Source: CAVSMC01 sp963728935
GTDB taxonomy: Bacteria; Pseudomonadota; Gammaproteobacteria; Burkholderiales; Casimicrobiaceae
DNA: 64,000 bases
NCBI GenBank assembly: GCA_963728935.1
Contig: CAVSMC010000003.1
Span: 1-64,000 of the forward strand
Direction of reading: 5' to 3'
Shown here: positions 51,499-59,367 of the stretch, in pieces
Layout of the letters: each line of letters starts with the position of its first letter
How positions within the stretch are numbered: the first letter of the stretch is position 1
Position numbers and translations under genes: made by a program
Notes under the pieces: model-generated
The model's input: the letters and a program-made list of their open reading frames with translations, nothing else
What the model was told of the DNA's origin: nothing
Databases searched by the model: none

Positions 51499-51649
51499 GC
51501 GCCAGCCGACGCTCGACGATCGCACGGCGAGCGATTGCAAGGAGGCTTGGCGAAGCGGCCGTCGCCGCGCGCACGGGATGTTCGCCCGACGCTGGACCGT
51601 TCGCCCTTTCGTGCCGACGACGAGGAGGGCGATTGACCGCGCGTCGCGG

Positions 51650-52423
51650 TCACTTCGGCGCCATCCGTATCGCGCCGTCGAGACGAATCACCTCGCCGTT
51701 CAGCATCGGATTCTCGATGATCTGGCGCACGAGCGATGCAAATTCGGTCGGACGTCCGAGCCGCGGCGGAAACGGTACCATCTTGCCCAGCGATTCGGCG
51801 ATGTCGGGCGGAATCTGTCCAACCATCGGCGTCTCGAATATTCCGGGCGCGATCGACACGACGCGAATGCCGTAGCGCGCGAGCTCGCGCGCGATCGGCA
51901 GCGTCATGCCGACGAGGCCCGCTTTCGACGCGCTGTAGGCGGCCTGGCCGATCTGTCCGTCGAACGCGGCGACCGACGCGGTGAAGACGATCACGCCGCG
52001 CTCGCCCTCGGCGTTGGGCTCGGTCTTCGACATGACGTCGGCGGCGAGCCGCGCGGCGTTGAACGAGCCGATCAGGTTGATGTTGATCGTGCGCGCGAAC
52101 GTCGCGAGCGCGTGCGGGCCTTCCTTGCCGACGATCTTTTCGCCGTAGACGATGCCCGCGCAGTTGACGATGCCGTGCAGCGGAGCGGCGGGGCCGAATC
52201 GCGCGGCCGCATCGACCGCCGCTTTCACCCCCGCCTCGTCCGTGACATCGGTACGGATGAACAGCGCGGCGGCGCCGAGCTCGCGGGCGAGCGCTTCGCC
52301 TTCGGCGTCCTTGAGATCGGCGATCACGACGCGGCCGCCCGCTCCGGCGATCATTCGCGCCGTCGCGCCGCCCAAGCCCGATGCGCCTCCCGTGACGATG
52401 AACGTACCGCGCTCGATTTGCAT
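51650..52423 (-). CDS. SDR dehydrogenase, 3-hydroxyacyl-CoA dehydrogenase type II-like
   Basis: A 257-aa short-chain dehydrogenase. The cofactor loop is FIVTGGASGLGGATARMI with an acidic VIADLKD (NAD preference), then GIVNCAGIVYGEKIVGK and catalytic Ser in TASVAAFDGQIGQ with YSASK. The central insert and the ending GEVIRLDGAIRMAPK match bacterial relatives of HSD17B10, which oxidise short-chain 3-hydroxyacyl-CoA. The start at 52423 follows AGGAAAG; the open frame further upstream is a gene remnant, not part of this enzyme. It stands alone on the minus strand. Confidence 0.87.
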   Translation of the reverse strand: MQIERGTFIVTGGASGLGGATARMIAGAGGRVVIADLKDAEGEALARELGAAALFIRTDVTDEAGVKAAVDAAARFGPAAPLHGIVNCAGIVYGEKIVGKEGPHALATFARTININLIGSFNAARLAADVMSKTEPNAEGERGVIVFTASVAAFDGQIGQAAYSASKAGLVGMTLPIARELARYGIRVVSIAPGIFETPMVGQIPPDIAESLGKMVPFPPRLGRPTEFASLVRQIIENPMLNGEVIRLDGAIRMAPK

Positions 52424-52501
52424 GCTTGCTTTCCTCGTCGTCGCGCCGGTGCGGCGCGGCTCGATTCTATCGCGGCGAGTTTTGTGCGCGGCGGCCTCGG
52501 C

Positions 52502-52714
52502 ATCGAACGACGGCAACCCGTCGCTCCGATCGATGCACGCGGCGACATAGAGCGCGACGCCGGGGTCGCCCGTGCACACGAATATCGCTAGCAAACGACG
52601 TTCACGATCCGATTGCGCGATCGCGTCCATCGCGAACGCGCGCGCTCGCGCGAGCCAACGTGCGTCACTGCTGCGCCGGTGGAGCTCGAGGAACGCAAAC
52701 CCGTTGCTGGCCGT
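52502..52714 (-). pseudogene. C-terminal remnant of a LanC-like protein
   Basis: In the 317-nt gap between the SPFH and SDR genes the minus strand encodes about 71 residues: TASNGFAFLELHRRSSDARW, LARARAFAMDAIAQSD, TGDPGVALYVAACIDR and LPSFD. This matches the C-terminus of LanC/LanC-like zinc proteins (GNGYA-LL-L, RARRFAMHA, TGDLGLALYL, P-LD). The zinc-ligand region is missing and no stop follows the motif. The fragment begins within 30 nt of the SPFH stop, so the upstream part was lost. Confidence 0.6.
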
Positions 52715-52740
52715 GCGCTGACCTGCGCTCCGCCAAGCTG

Positions 52741-53724
52741 CTATCCGCGCGGCGGGGCGGCGGCCGGTCGTGCCTCGACCGTCTTGAACACCGTCGTCGC
52801 GGCGCTCACGAGTCCCGCGAGATCGGAAAGGTTCGCCGGCACGATCAGCGTGTTGTTGGTGCGCGCGAGACCCGAGAACGCGGACACATACTGCTCGGCG
52901 ATCTTGAGGTTCACCGCATTGATGCCGCCCGGCTCGTTGATCGCTTCGGCGACCTGGCGAATCGCCTTCGCGTTCGCCTCGGCGATCGCGAGGATTGCCG
53001 CCGCCTCGCCCTGCGCCTGGTTGATCTCGGCCTGACGCTCGCCCTCCGACTTCGCGATCGCCGCTGCGCGCGCGCCGTTGGCGAGGTTGATCTGCTCCTG
53101 CTGTTTGCCTTCGGACGTCGCGATCACCGCGCGCTTCTCGCGCTCGGCCGTGATCTGCGCCTGCATCGCGTGCAGGATCTCCTTGGGCGGCGTCAGGTCC
53201 TTGATCTCGTAGCGCAGCACCTTGACACCCCAATTCGCCGCGGCCTCGTCGAGCGCCGCGACAACCATGCCGTTGATGTGCTCGCGCTCCTCGAACGTCT
53301 TGTCGAGCTCCATGCGTCCGATCACGCTGCGAAGCGTTGTCTGCGCGAGCTGCGTGATCGCGAGCACGAAGTTGCTCGAGCCGTACGAGGCGAGCCGCGG
53401 ATCGGTCACCTGGAAGTACAGGATGCCGTCGACCTGAAGCTGCGTGTTGTCCTTGGTGATGCAGATCTGCGGCGGAACGTCAAGAGGGATCTCGCGCAAG
53501 TCGTGCTTGTAGGCGACGCGGTCGACGAACGGCACGACGAAGTTCAGTCCCGGTTGAAGCACTTCCTTGAAGCGGCCAAGCCGCTCGACGACGATCGCGT
53601 GTTGTTGCGGCACGACGCGGATCGCGCGCGCGATCACGATCACGGCAACGGCGAACAACAGCAGCGTGAACAACGACGACCCCATCCCCATGAGCAGTCC
53701 CCTCAACGGGTCGATCGGATTCAT
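52741..53724 (-). CDS. SPFH/band-7 membrane protease-associated protein (QmcA-like)
   Basis: A 327-aa stomatin-family protein: N-terminal membrane anchor (LFTLLLFAVAVIVIARAI), SPFH domain (VPQQHAIVVERLGRFKEVLQ, PFVDRVAYKHDLREIPLDVP), a coiled coil rich in Ala/Glu/Gln (AEREKRAVIATSEGKQQEQI), and a C-terminal helix with NNTLIVPANLSDLAGLV. It oligomerises in membrane microdomains and modulates proteolysis. It overlaps the NfeD gene upstream by 4 nt, its usual partner. The C-terminal PAAAPPRG tail is short. Confidence 0.9.
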   Translation of the reverse strand: MNPIDPLRGLLMGMGSSLFTLLLFAVAVIVIARAIRVVPQQHAIVVERLGRFKEVLQPGLNFVVPFVDRVAYKHDLREIPLDVPPQICITKDNTQLQVDGILYFQVTDPRLASYGSSNFVLAITQLAQTTLRSVIGRMELDKTFEEREHINGMVVAALDEAAANWGVKVLRYEIKDLTPPKEILHAMQAQITAEREKRAVIATSEGKQQEQINLANGARAAAIAKSEGERQAEINQAQGEAAAILAIAEANAKAIRQVAEAINEPGGINAVNLKIAEQYVSAFSGLARTNNTLIVPANLSDLAGLVSAATTVFKTVEARPAAAPPRG

Positions 53725-54143
53725 GACGCCGGGCGCTGGTCCGAGAGCACGAGCACCGAGCCGCGCATCGAGACGATGAAAAGCGTGCTATCGCGCGAGG
53801 CGGCCGGCGACGCGAGCTCCGCGTCCCACTCGGTTCCGCGGTACGCGACGCGCAACGTGCCGTCGTCGCGCCACTGCCGCACCTGGACGGGTTGGCCGAC
53901 GTCGAGCGGCGCCTGCGCCGGCGGGGTCGCGCGCTTGAGCCGCCAGCGATGCGCGACGATCGTGAGTAGAACGCCGAGAACGCCTGCGACGCTGAGCTGC
54001 ATCGGCGCGCCGGCGCCGGCGAGCGCGGCCGCGCCGCCCAACGCCATCGCGATACCGATCGCAAGCAGGTAGAACGTACCGGTCAGTAGCTCTGCTGCGA
54101 TCAACATCGCCGCCAGTACCCACCAGACCCAATACGCGTCCAT
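53721..54143 (-). CDS. NfeD family protein
   Basis: A 140-aa membrane protein: three helices in the first 70 residues (VWWVLAAMLIAAELLTGTFY, LLAIGIAMALGGAAALAG, LSVAGVLGVLLTIVAHRW), then an OB-fold-like domain (VGQPVQVRQWRDDGTLRVAY). This is the short NfeD form that pairs with SPFH proteins, and it is translationally coupled to one here. It is divergent from the FmdB-aspS operon. Confidence 0.9.
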   Translation of the reverse strand: MDAYWVWWVLAAMLIAAELLTGTFYLLAIGIAMALGGAAALAGAGAPMQLSVAGVLGVLLTIVAHRWRLKRATPPAQAPLDVGQPVQVRQWRDDGTLRVAYRGTEWDAELASPAASRDSTLFIVSMRGSVLVLSDQRPAS

Positions 54144-54252
54144 CGCTCAGATTCCGGTTCGAGGCTCGGCGGAAGGATAAAGGAGCTTGGGCTTTGATTC
54201 GCTGCGCTCCGCGCCCACGTACGAAGCGGCGCGCAACGCGTGGCGGACGGCA

Positions 54253-54281
54253 TTCCCGGGCGGCGCGATTTACATTATAAT
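54253..54281 (+). promoter_or_regulatory. Probable sigma-70 promoter of the FmdB-DUF502-aspS operon
   Basis: A consensus -10 box TATAAT at 54276-54281 lies in an AT-rich pocket rare in this GC-rich window. A weak -35 (TTCCCG, 54253-54258) is 17 bp upstream. The start codon of the zinc-ribbon gene follows 48 nt later. Confidence 0.55.
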
Positions 54282-54329
54282 TTCTTTTTGTTTTCAATCA
54301 TTTTTGGCACTTTAACCGGCGAGGCTCCC

Positions 54330-54650
54330 ATGCCGATCTACGAATACCGCTGCTCGTCCTGCGGCCACGAGCTCGAGGCCTTGCAAAAGCTCTCCGAAGC
54401 GCCGCTCACCCGCTGCCCGGCGTGCTCGCGAGACGAGCTGGTCAAGCTCGTGTCGGCGGCGGGATTCCATCTCAAGGGTAGTGGATGGTACGCGACGGAC
54501 TTCAAGTCGAGCGGCAAAGCACCGGCAAAGCCTGCCGAAGCGAAGACCGCCGACGCGAAGGCGGGCGAAGCGACCAGCGACGCCAAGAGCGAAACGAAGT
54601 CCGAAGCGACCGCCGCTCCGTCGTGCGGCGCGAATTGCGCGTGCCATTGA
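54330..54650 (+). CDS. FmdB-type zinc ribbon protein
   Basis: A 106-aa protein. The first 40 residues form a zinc ribbon (IYEYRCSSCGHELEALQKL, TRCPACSRDELVKLVS) of the FmdB/CxxC regulatory family. The middle is a charged Ala/Lys/Glu linker and the end is SCGANCACH, a second Cys cluster. The family was first described as a putative regulator, but in proteobacteria it mostly accompanies DUF502 and aspS, as here. Its true role is not known. Confidence 0.9.
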   Translation: MPIYEYRCSSCGHELEALQKLSEAPLTRCPACSRDELVKLVSAAGFHLKGSGWYATDFKSSGKAPAKPAEAKTADAKAGEATSDAKSETKSEATAAPSCGANCACH

Positions 54651-54681
54651 TGGGCATCGCAACGCGCGGCGCAAACAGCCG

Positions 54682-55356
54682 ATGAAGCGCTACCTGATCG
54701 CTGGACTGCTCGTCTGGGTGCCGCTCGGCATCACGATCTGGGTGCTGCATTTCCTGCTCTCGTCGCTCGACTCGATCCTGTACGTGCTGCCCGCGTCATG
54801 GCGGCCCGAGACGTACCTCGGCTTCAATATCCCCGGGCTCGGTGTCCTGCTTTCATTCCTGATTCTGCTGGCCACCGGTATCGTCGCCGCGAATTTCTTC
54901 GGCCAGCGCCTCATTGGCGGGTGGGAGACGCTGCTGTCGCGCATTCCGTTCGTGAAGTCGATCTATTCGTCGGTGAAGCAGGTGAGCGACACGTTGCTTT
55001 CGCCGCAGGGCAACGCGTTTCGCAAAGCGCTGCTGGTCGAGTTTCCGCACGCCGGAAGCTGGACGATCGCGTTTCTCACCGGAGCGCCCTCGGCGTCCGT
55101 CGCGTCGTTGCTCGAAGGCGACCACGTCAGCGTCTACGTTCCGACAACGCCGAACCCGACGTCGGGCTACTTCGTGATCGTGCCTCGTACCCGCGTGCAC
55201 GAGCTCGACATGACGGTGGACGAGGCGCTGAAATACATCATCTCGATGGGTGTGGTCGCGCCGCGGCCGCCGCTTCCGCCGCCGGGCGCCGTCGCCCCGC
55301 GCGCGAGTGCCGCGGTGACCGTCGCACCGCCGACCGTAGCACCGCCGCAGAACTGA
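54682..55356 (+). CDS. DUF502 family membrane protein
   Basis: A 224-aa protein. Two membrane helices (LIAGLLVWVPLGITIWVLHF and IPGLGVLLSFLILLATGIVA) are followed by a conserved cytosolic domain with IPFVKSIYSSVKQVSDTLL, VEFPHAGSWTIAFLTG and PTTPNPTSGYFVIVPRT, which is the DUF502 signature. The C-terminus is Pro/Ala-rich. The function is unknown; the fixed position between the zinc-ribbon gene and aspS is a betaproteobacterial trait. Confidence 0.9.
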   Translation: MKRYLIAGLLVWVPLGITIWVLHFLLSSLDSILYVLPASWRPETYLGFNIPGLGVLLSFLILLATGIVAANFFGQRLIGGWETLLSRIPFVKSIYSSVKQVSDTLLSPQGNAFRKALLVEFPHAGSWTIAFLTGAPSASVASLLEGDHVSVYVPTTPNPTSGYFVIVPRTRVHELDMTVDEALKYIISMGVVAPRPPLPPPGAVAPRASAAVTVAPPTVAPPQN

Positions 55357-55467
55357 CCCGCCTCGCGCCGACCCGGCCTTCGCGTCGCGCGTGCCGGCAG
55401 GGGTTTTGCCCGAAGCGCCTGGCCTCCTCCCCCACCGAACCAGAACCGCGCGCGCAGGAGAATCGCC

Positions 55468-57267
55468 TTGAAACGCACCGACTATTGCGGCCGCATCGAC
55501 CGACGCCATCTGCAGCGGACCGTCACGTTGATGGGCTGGGTGCACCGACGGCGCGATCACGGCGGCGTCATCTTCATCGACTTGCGTGACCGCGAAGGGC
55601 TCGTGCAGGTCGTCTGCGATCCGGATCGCGCCGCGACGTTCGCGATCGCCGAAAAGATTCGCAGCGAGTTCGTCGTCGCCGTCACCGGCGTCGTGCGTCC
55701 GCGCCCCGAAGGCACGGTCAATCCGAATCTCGTCTCCGGCGAGATCGAAGTACTCGCGCACGAGATGGAGATTTTGAACGCCGCGCAGACGCCGCCGTTC
55801 CAGCTCGACGACGAGAACCTTTCGGAGACGGTCCGGCTGCAGAACCGCGTGCTCGACCTCCGCCGCCCGCAGATGCAGCGAAACCTGCAGCTTCGCTATC
55901 GCGCGGCGATGGCGGCGCGGCGGTACCTCGATTCGCACGGCTTCATCGACATCGAAACGCCGACGCTCTACAAGTCGACGCCCGAGGGCGCGCGCGAGTT
56001 CCTCGTGCCCTCGCGCATCCATCACGGCTTGTTCTACGCGCTGCCGCAGTCGCCGCAGCTCTTCAAGCAGATGCTGATGATCGCGGGCTTCGACCGCTAT
56101 TACCAGATCGTCAAGTGCTTCCGTGACGAGGACCTTCGCGCCGACCGCCAGCCCGAATTCACGCAGATCGATATCGAGACGTCGTTCTTGGACGAGCTCG
56201 AAATTCGCGCGCTGATGGAAGGGCTCGTGCGGCAGATGTTCCGCGACGCGCTTTCGGTCGAGCTTCCCGATCCGTTTCCGGTCATGAAGTACGCTGACGC
56301 GATGCGTGACTACGGCATCGACAAGCCCGACCTTCGTGTACCGCTCAAGCTGACCGAGCTCACCGACGTGATGAAGGGCACGCAGTTCAAGCTGTTTCGC
56401 GCCGCGGCGGACCTCGCGAACGGACGCGTGGCTGCGTTGCGCGTGCCGGGCGCCGGCGGCGGCGACAAGCCGCTCACCCGTAAGGAGATCGACGATTACG
56501 CCGAATTCGTCAAGACATACGGAGCGGGCGGGCTCGCATACATCAAGGTGAACGACGCGGCGAAGCCGAACGAGGAAGGTCTGCAGGCACCGATCGTCAA
56601 GTTCCTTTCCGAGGAGATACTGCGCACGATCATCGACCGGACAGGCGCGCAATCGGGCGATCTGATCTTCTTCGTCGCCGACAAGGAAAAGGTGTGCAAC
56701 GCCGCGATCGGCGCGCTGCGCGCGAAGATCGGCCACGAGCGCGGCTTCGCCGGACAGGGCTGGAAGCCGCTGTGGGTCGTCGACTTTCCGATGTTCGAGT
56801 ACGACGACGAGCGCAACGGCTGGGTCGCGCGCCATCATCCGTTCACCTCGCCGAAGGAAGGCCACGACGTGCTGATGAAGAGCGATCCGGCGAAGGCGAT
56901 CGCCAAGGCGTACGACGTCGTGCTGAACGGCTGGGAGATCGGCGGCGGCTCCGTGCGCAATCACCGTCCCGAAACGCAGCAAAGGCTGTTCGACGCGCTC
57001 CAGATCAGCGCCGAGGAGCAGCGGCAGAAATTTGGCTTTCTGCTCGACGCGCTCGCGCTCGGCGCCCCGCCGCATGGCGGCATCGCGTTCGGCCTCGATC
57101 GCATCGTGACGCTCATGACGGGCGCCGAATCGATTCGCGACGTGATCGCGTTCCCCAAGACGCAGCGCGGGCAGGACCTGCTCGTCGAGGCGCCATCGCC
57201 GGTCACCGAGCAGCAACTGCGCGACCTGCATATCCGCATCCGGGCATCGGACTCGATCAAAGCGTAA
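55468..57267 (+). CDS. aspS: Aspartyl-tRNA synthetase
   Basis: A 599-aa class II synthetase of bacterial type. Domains in order are an N-terminal OB fold (TVTLMGWVHRRRDHGGVIFI), the catalytic core with motif 2 (FRDEDLRADRQPEFTQIDIE), the GAD insertion (about 280-420), and motif 3 (GGIAFGLDRIVTLMTG). The start at 55468 has AGGAG upstream, although the usual initiator is TTG or ATG in relatives. Whether it also charges tRNA-Asn (non-discriminating form) cannot be told. The RNase gene follows after 7 nt. Confidence 0.96.
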   Translation: MKRTDYCGRIDRRHLQRTVTLMGWVHRRRDHGGVIFIDLRDREGLVQVVCDPDRAATFAIAEKIRSEFVVAVTGVVRPRPEGTVNPNLVSGEIEVLAHEMEILNAAQTPPFQLDDENLSETVRLQNRVLDLRRPQMQRNLQLRYRAAMAARRYLDSHGFIDIETPTLYKSTPEGAREFLVPSRIHHGLFYALPQSPQLFKQMLMIAGFDRYYQIVKCFRDEDLRADRQPEFTQIDIETSFLDELEIRALMEGLVRQMFRDALSVELPDPFPVMKYADAMRDYGIDKPDLRVPLKLTELTDVMKGTQFKLFRAAADLANGRVAALRVPGAGGGDKPLTRKEIDDYAEFVKTYGAGGLAYIKVNDAAKPNEEGLQAPIVKFLSEEILRTIIDRTGAQSGDLIFFVADKEKVCNAAIGALRAKIGHERGFAGQGWKPLWVVDFPMFEYDDERNGWVARHHPFTSPKEGHDVLMKSDPAKAIAKAYDVVLNGWEIGGGSVRNHRPETQQRLFDALQISAEEQRQKFGFLLDALALGAPPHGGIAFGLDRIVTLMTGAESIRDVIAFPKTQRGQDLLVEAPSPVTEQQLRDLHIRIRASDSIKA

Positions 57268-57274
57268 ACGCGCG

Positions 57275-57664
57275 ATGCACGCGAGCGCCACCGCCGCGCG
57301 TGTCGTCTGCGTCGCGTTCGTCGCGGCGCTTGCAGCCGTTGCCGAGCCGGCGATCGCGCGGGCGACGCCGGATTCACTGCCGAGCATTGCGCTCGCGGAG
57401 CTTCCGCCCGAGGCGCGCGAGTCATTCGCGCGCATCCTGCGCGGCGGGCCGTTTCCGTACGACCGCGACGGCGTCGCGTTCGGCAACAGGGAACGGCTGC
57501 TGCCGGCCAAGCCGCGCGGGTATTATCACGAGTACACGGTCGCCACGCCGGAGGCGGCGAACCGTGGAGCGCGGCGCATCGTCTGCGGGGGCGAAATGCG
57601 CTCGCCCGACGCCTGCTATTACACGGAAGACCACTATCGATCGTTTCGGAGAATCCGCGAATGA
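57275..57664 (+). CDS. Secreted barnase-like ribonuclease (N1/T1 family)
   Basis: A 129-aa protein with a signal peptide (RVVCVAFVAALAAVAEPAIA, cleavage near ARA). The mature domain matches microbial guanyl-specific RNases: LPPEARESFARILRGGPFPY, then RGYYHEYTV (general base Glu86), NRGARRIVCGG (Arg100/101) and YYTEDHYRSFRRI (acid His120). It is exported while its inhibitor remains in the cytoplasm. Its stop overlaps the barstar start (ATGA). It starts 7 nt after aspS. Confidence 0.88.
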   Translation: MHASATAARVVCVAFVAALAAVAEPAIARATPDSLPSIALAELPPEARESFARILRGGPFPYDRDGVAFGNRERLLPAKPRGYYHEYTVATPEAANRGARRIVCGGEMRSPDACYYTEDHYRSFRRIRE

Positions 57665-58047
57665 AGGTACCCGACTTGAGCGACCTCGATAGCTCGGGCG
57701 TCCACGAGTGGCGCGGCGATACGCATCCGCTCGCCGCCGCCGCAGCGGCCGCGAAGCTCGCATTCCGCAGCGTCGACCTCAAGGATGCAGCGAGCAAGGC
57801 GGACTTGATGGCGGCGCTGGAGAAAGGCCTCAAGCTGCCCGAGTATTTCGGCACCAACTTCGACGCGCTCGCCGACTGCCTCGAAGACGCCGACTGGGCC
57901 GGACCCGGCAACGTGATCGCGCTCACGCACACCGCGTCGTTTCGCAAAGCGCATGGCGCCGATTGGGCGACGCTCGACGACATCCTCGCCGAAGCCGCCG
58001 AGTATTGGCAGGAGCGGCACAAGCCGTTTTTCGTGTTCGTCGAGTGA
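57661..58047 (+). CDS. Barstar-family ribonuclease inhibitor
   Basis: A 128-aa protein. The barstar fold region is AFRSVDLKDAASKADLMAAL, LKLPEYFGTNFDALADCLED, and ITHTASFRKAHGADWATLDD-like text (here NVIALTHTASFRKAH). The Tyr and Asp of LPEYFG-N-DAL are the inhibitory helix residues that plug the RNase active site. It is coupled to the RNase gene, so inhibitor and toxin are made together. Together they form an inserted immunity-type cassette between aspS and nudB. Confidence 0.88.
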   Translation: MKVPDLSDLDSSGVHEWRGDTHPLAAAAAAAKLAFRSVDLKDAASKADLMAALEKGLKLPEYFGTNFDALADCLEDADWAGPGNVIALTHTASFRKAHGADWATLDDILAEAAEYWQERHKPFFVFVE

Positions 58048-58148
58048 GGGCGAACGAGGACACGAGTGGCAAGTGGGCTCGGGGCGGCTAGCGCGAGCCC
58101 GTGCGAGCAAGCGCACGTGTCCGCTGCCGCCGACCACTGCACCGAAGG

Positions 58149-58640
58149 ATGACATCAGCCAGCTCGGGGCCCGCGCCGCACCGCGGCGAGAAGATACCGA
58201 TCTCGGTGCTCGTCGTCGTGCACACGCGCGACCTGCGAGTGCTGCTGGTCGAGCGCGCCGACCATCCGGGGTATTGGCAGTCGGTCACCGGCAGCCAGGA
58301 GCGCGGAGAGACGCTCGTCGAAACCGCCGCTCGCGAGCTTGCCGAGGAAACCGGCATCGACGCCCGCGCACACGGCGGGGTCGTCGACTGGAACCTCACC
58401 AACGTGTTCGAGATCTATCCGCGATGGCAGAGTCGCTTTCCGCGCGGAACGACGCACAACACCGAGCACGTGTTCGCCTTGCAGGTCGCCGGGCCCGTAA
58501 CGGTGACGCTCGCTCCGCGCGAGCATCGCGCGCACGTCTGGCTGCCGTGGCGAGAAGCGGCGGACAAGTGCTTTTCGTGGTCCAATCGCGCGGCGATCGA
58601 GGACCTGCCGGGCCGCGCGCGAGCGCAAGGAGATCGCTGA
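58149..58640 (+). CDS. nudB: Dihydroneopterin triphosphate diphosphatase (NudB)
   Basis: A 163-aa Nudix hydrolase. The Nudix box is in GSQERGETLVETAARELAEE-TG (GX5EX7REUXEEXGU), preceded by HPGYWQSVTGS. NTEHVFALQV and SWSNRAAIEDLP match NudB, which removes pyrophosphate from dihydroneopterin triphosphate in folate synthesis. The short leader MTSASSGPAPHRG is not conserved, so the true start may lie slightly downstream. It normally follows aspS directly; here the RNase/barstar pair separates them. Confidence 0.88.
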   Translation: MTSASSGPAPHRGEKIPISVLVVVHTRDLRVLLVERADHPGYWQSVTGSQERGETLVETAARELAEETGIDARAHGGVVDWNLTNVFEIYPRWQSRFPRGTTHNTEHVFALQVAGPVTVTLAPREHRAHVWLPWREAADKCFSWSNRAAIEDLPGRARAQGDR

Positions 58641-59353
58641 TGCGCGCATCGATCATGACGTTGGTTGCATCGCTTGCGTTGGCTTCGCCCGTCGCGGCAG
58701 GCGACATGGATCCTCCGTCGGTCCCGGTCGTTACGGTGACCGCCTCGGCGAGCGCGAGCGTCGCGAACGACCGGCTGCATGCGTGGTTGCGTGCGGAAGC
58801 CCAGAACGCGAGCGCCGCCGCAGCGGCAAGCGACGTCAACACGCGCGTCGCGAAGGCGCTTGCGCGCATCAAAGCAGCGCCGGCGCTCACCGTCCAGACG
58901 TCGGGCTACACGACAGCGCAGATCGCAGAGCGCGGACAGCCGGTGCGATGGCGAGTGGCGCAAAGCGTTTCGATCGAAGGGTCCGACTTCGCCACGATCG
59001 CGAACCTCGTCACCCAGCTGCAAGAAATCGACGGGCTGCTGCTGTCGGGTCTGACGTTCGACGTGAGCAGCGCGAAGCGGCGCGAAACCGAGGACGCGCT
59101 GACGCAGCAGGCGCTCGCCGCCTGGCGCGCGCGCGCGGCGAACGCCGTGCGAGGCCTCGGTCTCACCGCGTGGCGTCCCGGACGCGTCAACGTCAACACG
59201 AGCGACCAGGCGCCGCCACAACTCATGTTCAGAGGCGGCGTCGCCGCGATGAGCGCCCCTGCCGCGACCGTCCCGCTCGAAGCGGGAGCGACCGAAGTTA
59301 CCGTAACCGTTACAGGCGACGCGGTGAGCGAAGCCGCGGCGGCGGCGAAGTGA
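58640..59353 (+). CDS. SIMPL domain (DUF541) exported protein
   Basis: A 237-aa protein starting in the nudB stop (TGATG). A signal peptide (SIMTLVASLALASPVAAG) precedes a SIMPL domain: VPVVTVTASASASVANDRLH, NTRVAKALARIKAAPALTVQ, TSGYTTAQI, and a C-terminal EVTVTVTGDAV. The family name comes from a signalling protein associated with mouse pelle-like kinase; the bacterial proteins are periplasmic/outer-membrane beta-rich oligomers linked to oxidative stress resistance. It is convergent with spoVR. Confidence 0.87.
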   Translation: MRASIMTLVASLALASPVAAGDMDPPSVPVVTVTASASASVANDRLHAWLRAEAQNASAAAAASDVNTRVAKALARIKAAPALTVQTSGYTTAQIAERGQPVRWRVAQSVSIEGSDFATIANLVTQLQEIDGLLLSGLTFDVSSAKRRETEDALTQQALAAWRARAANAVRGLGLTAWRPGRVNVNTSDQAPPQLMFRGGVAAMSAPAATVPLEAGATEVTVTVTGDAVSEAAAAAK

Positions 59354-59367
59354 CCGGCAGCGCGTAC

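Noticed and set aside
51650..52740. The LanC-like residues and the SDR share one open frame and could be a fusion protein.
   Set aside because: The SDR has its own ATG with a ribosome-binding site and normal N-terminus. The LanC-like part lacks its N-terminal domain and has no start of its own.
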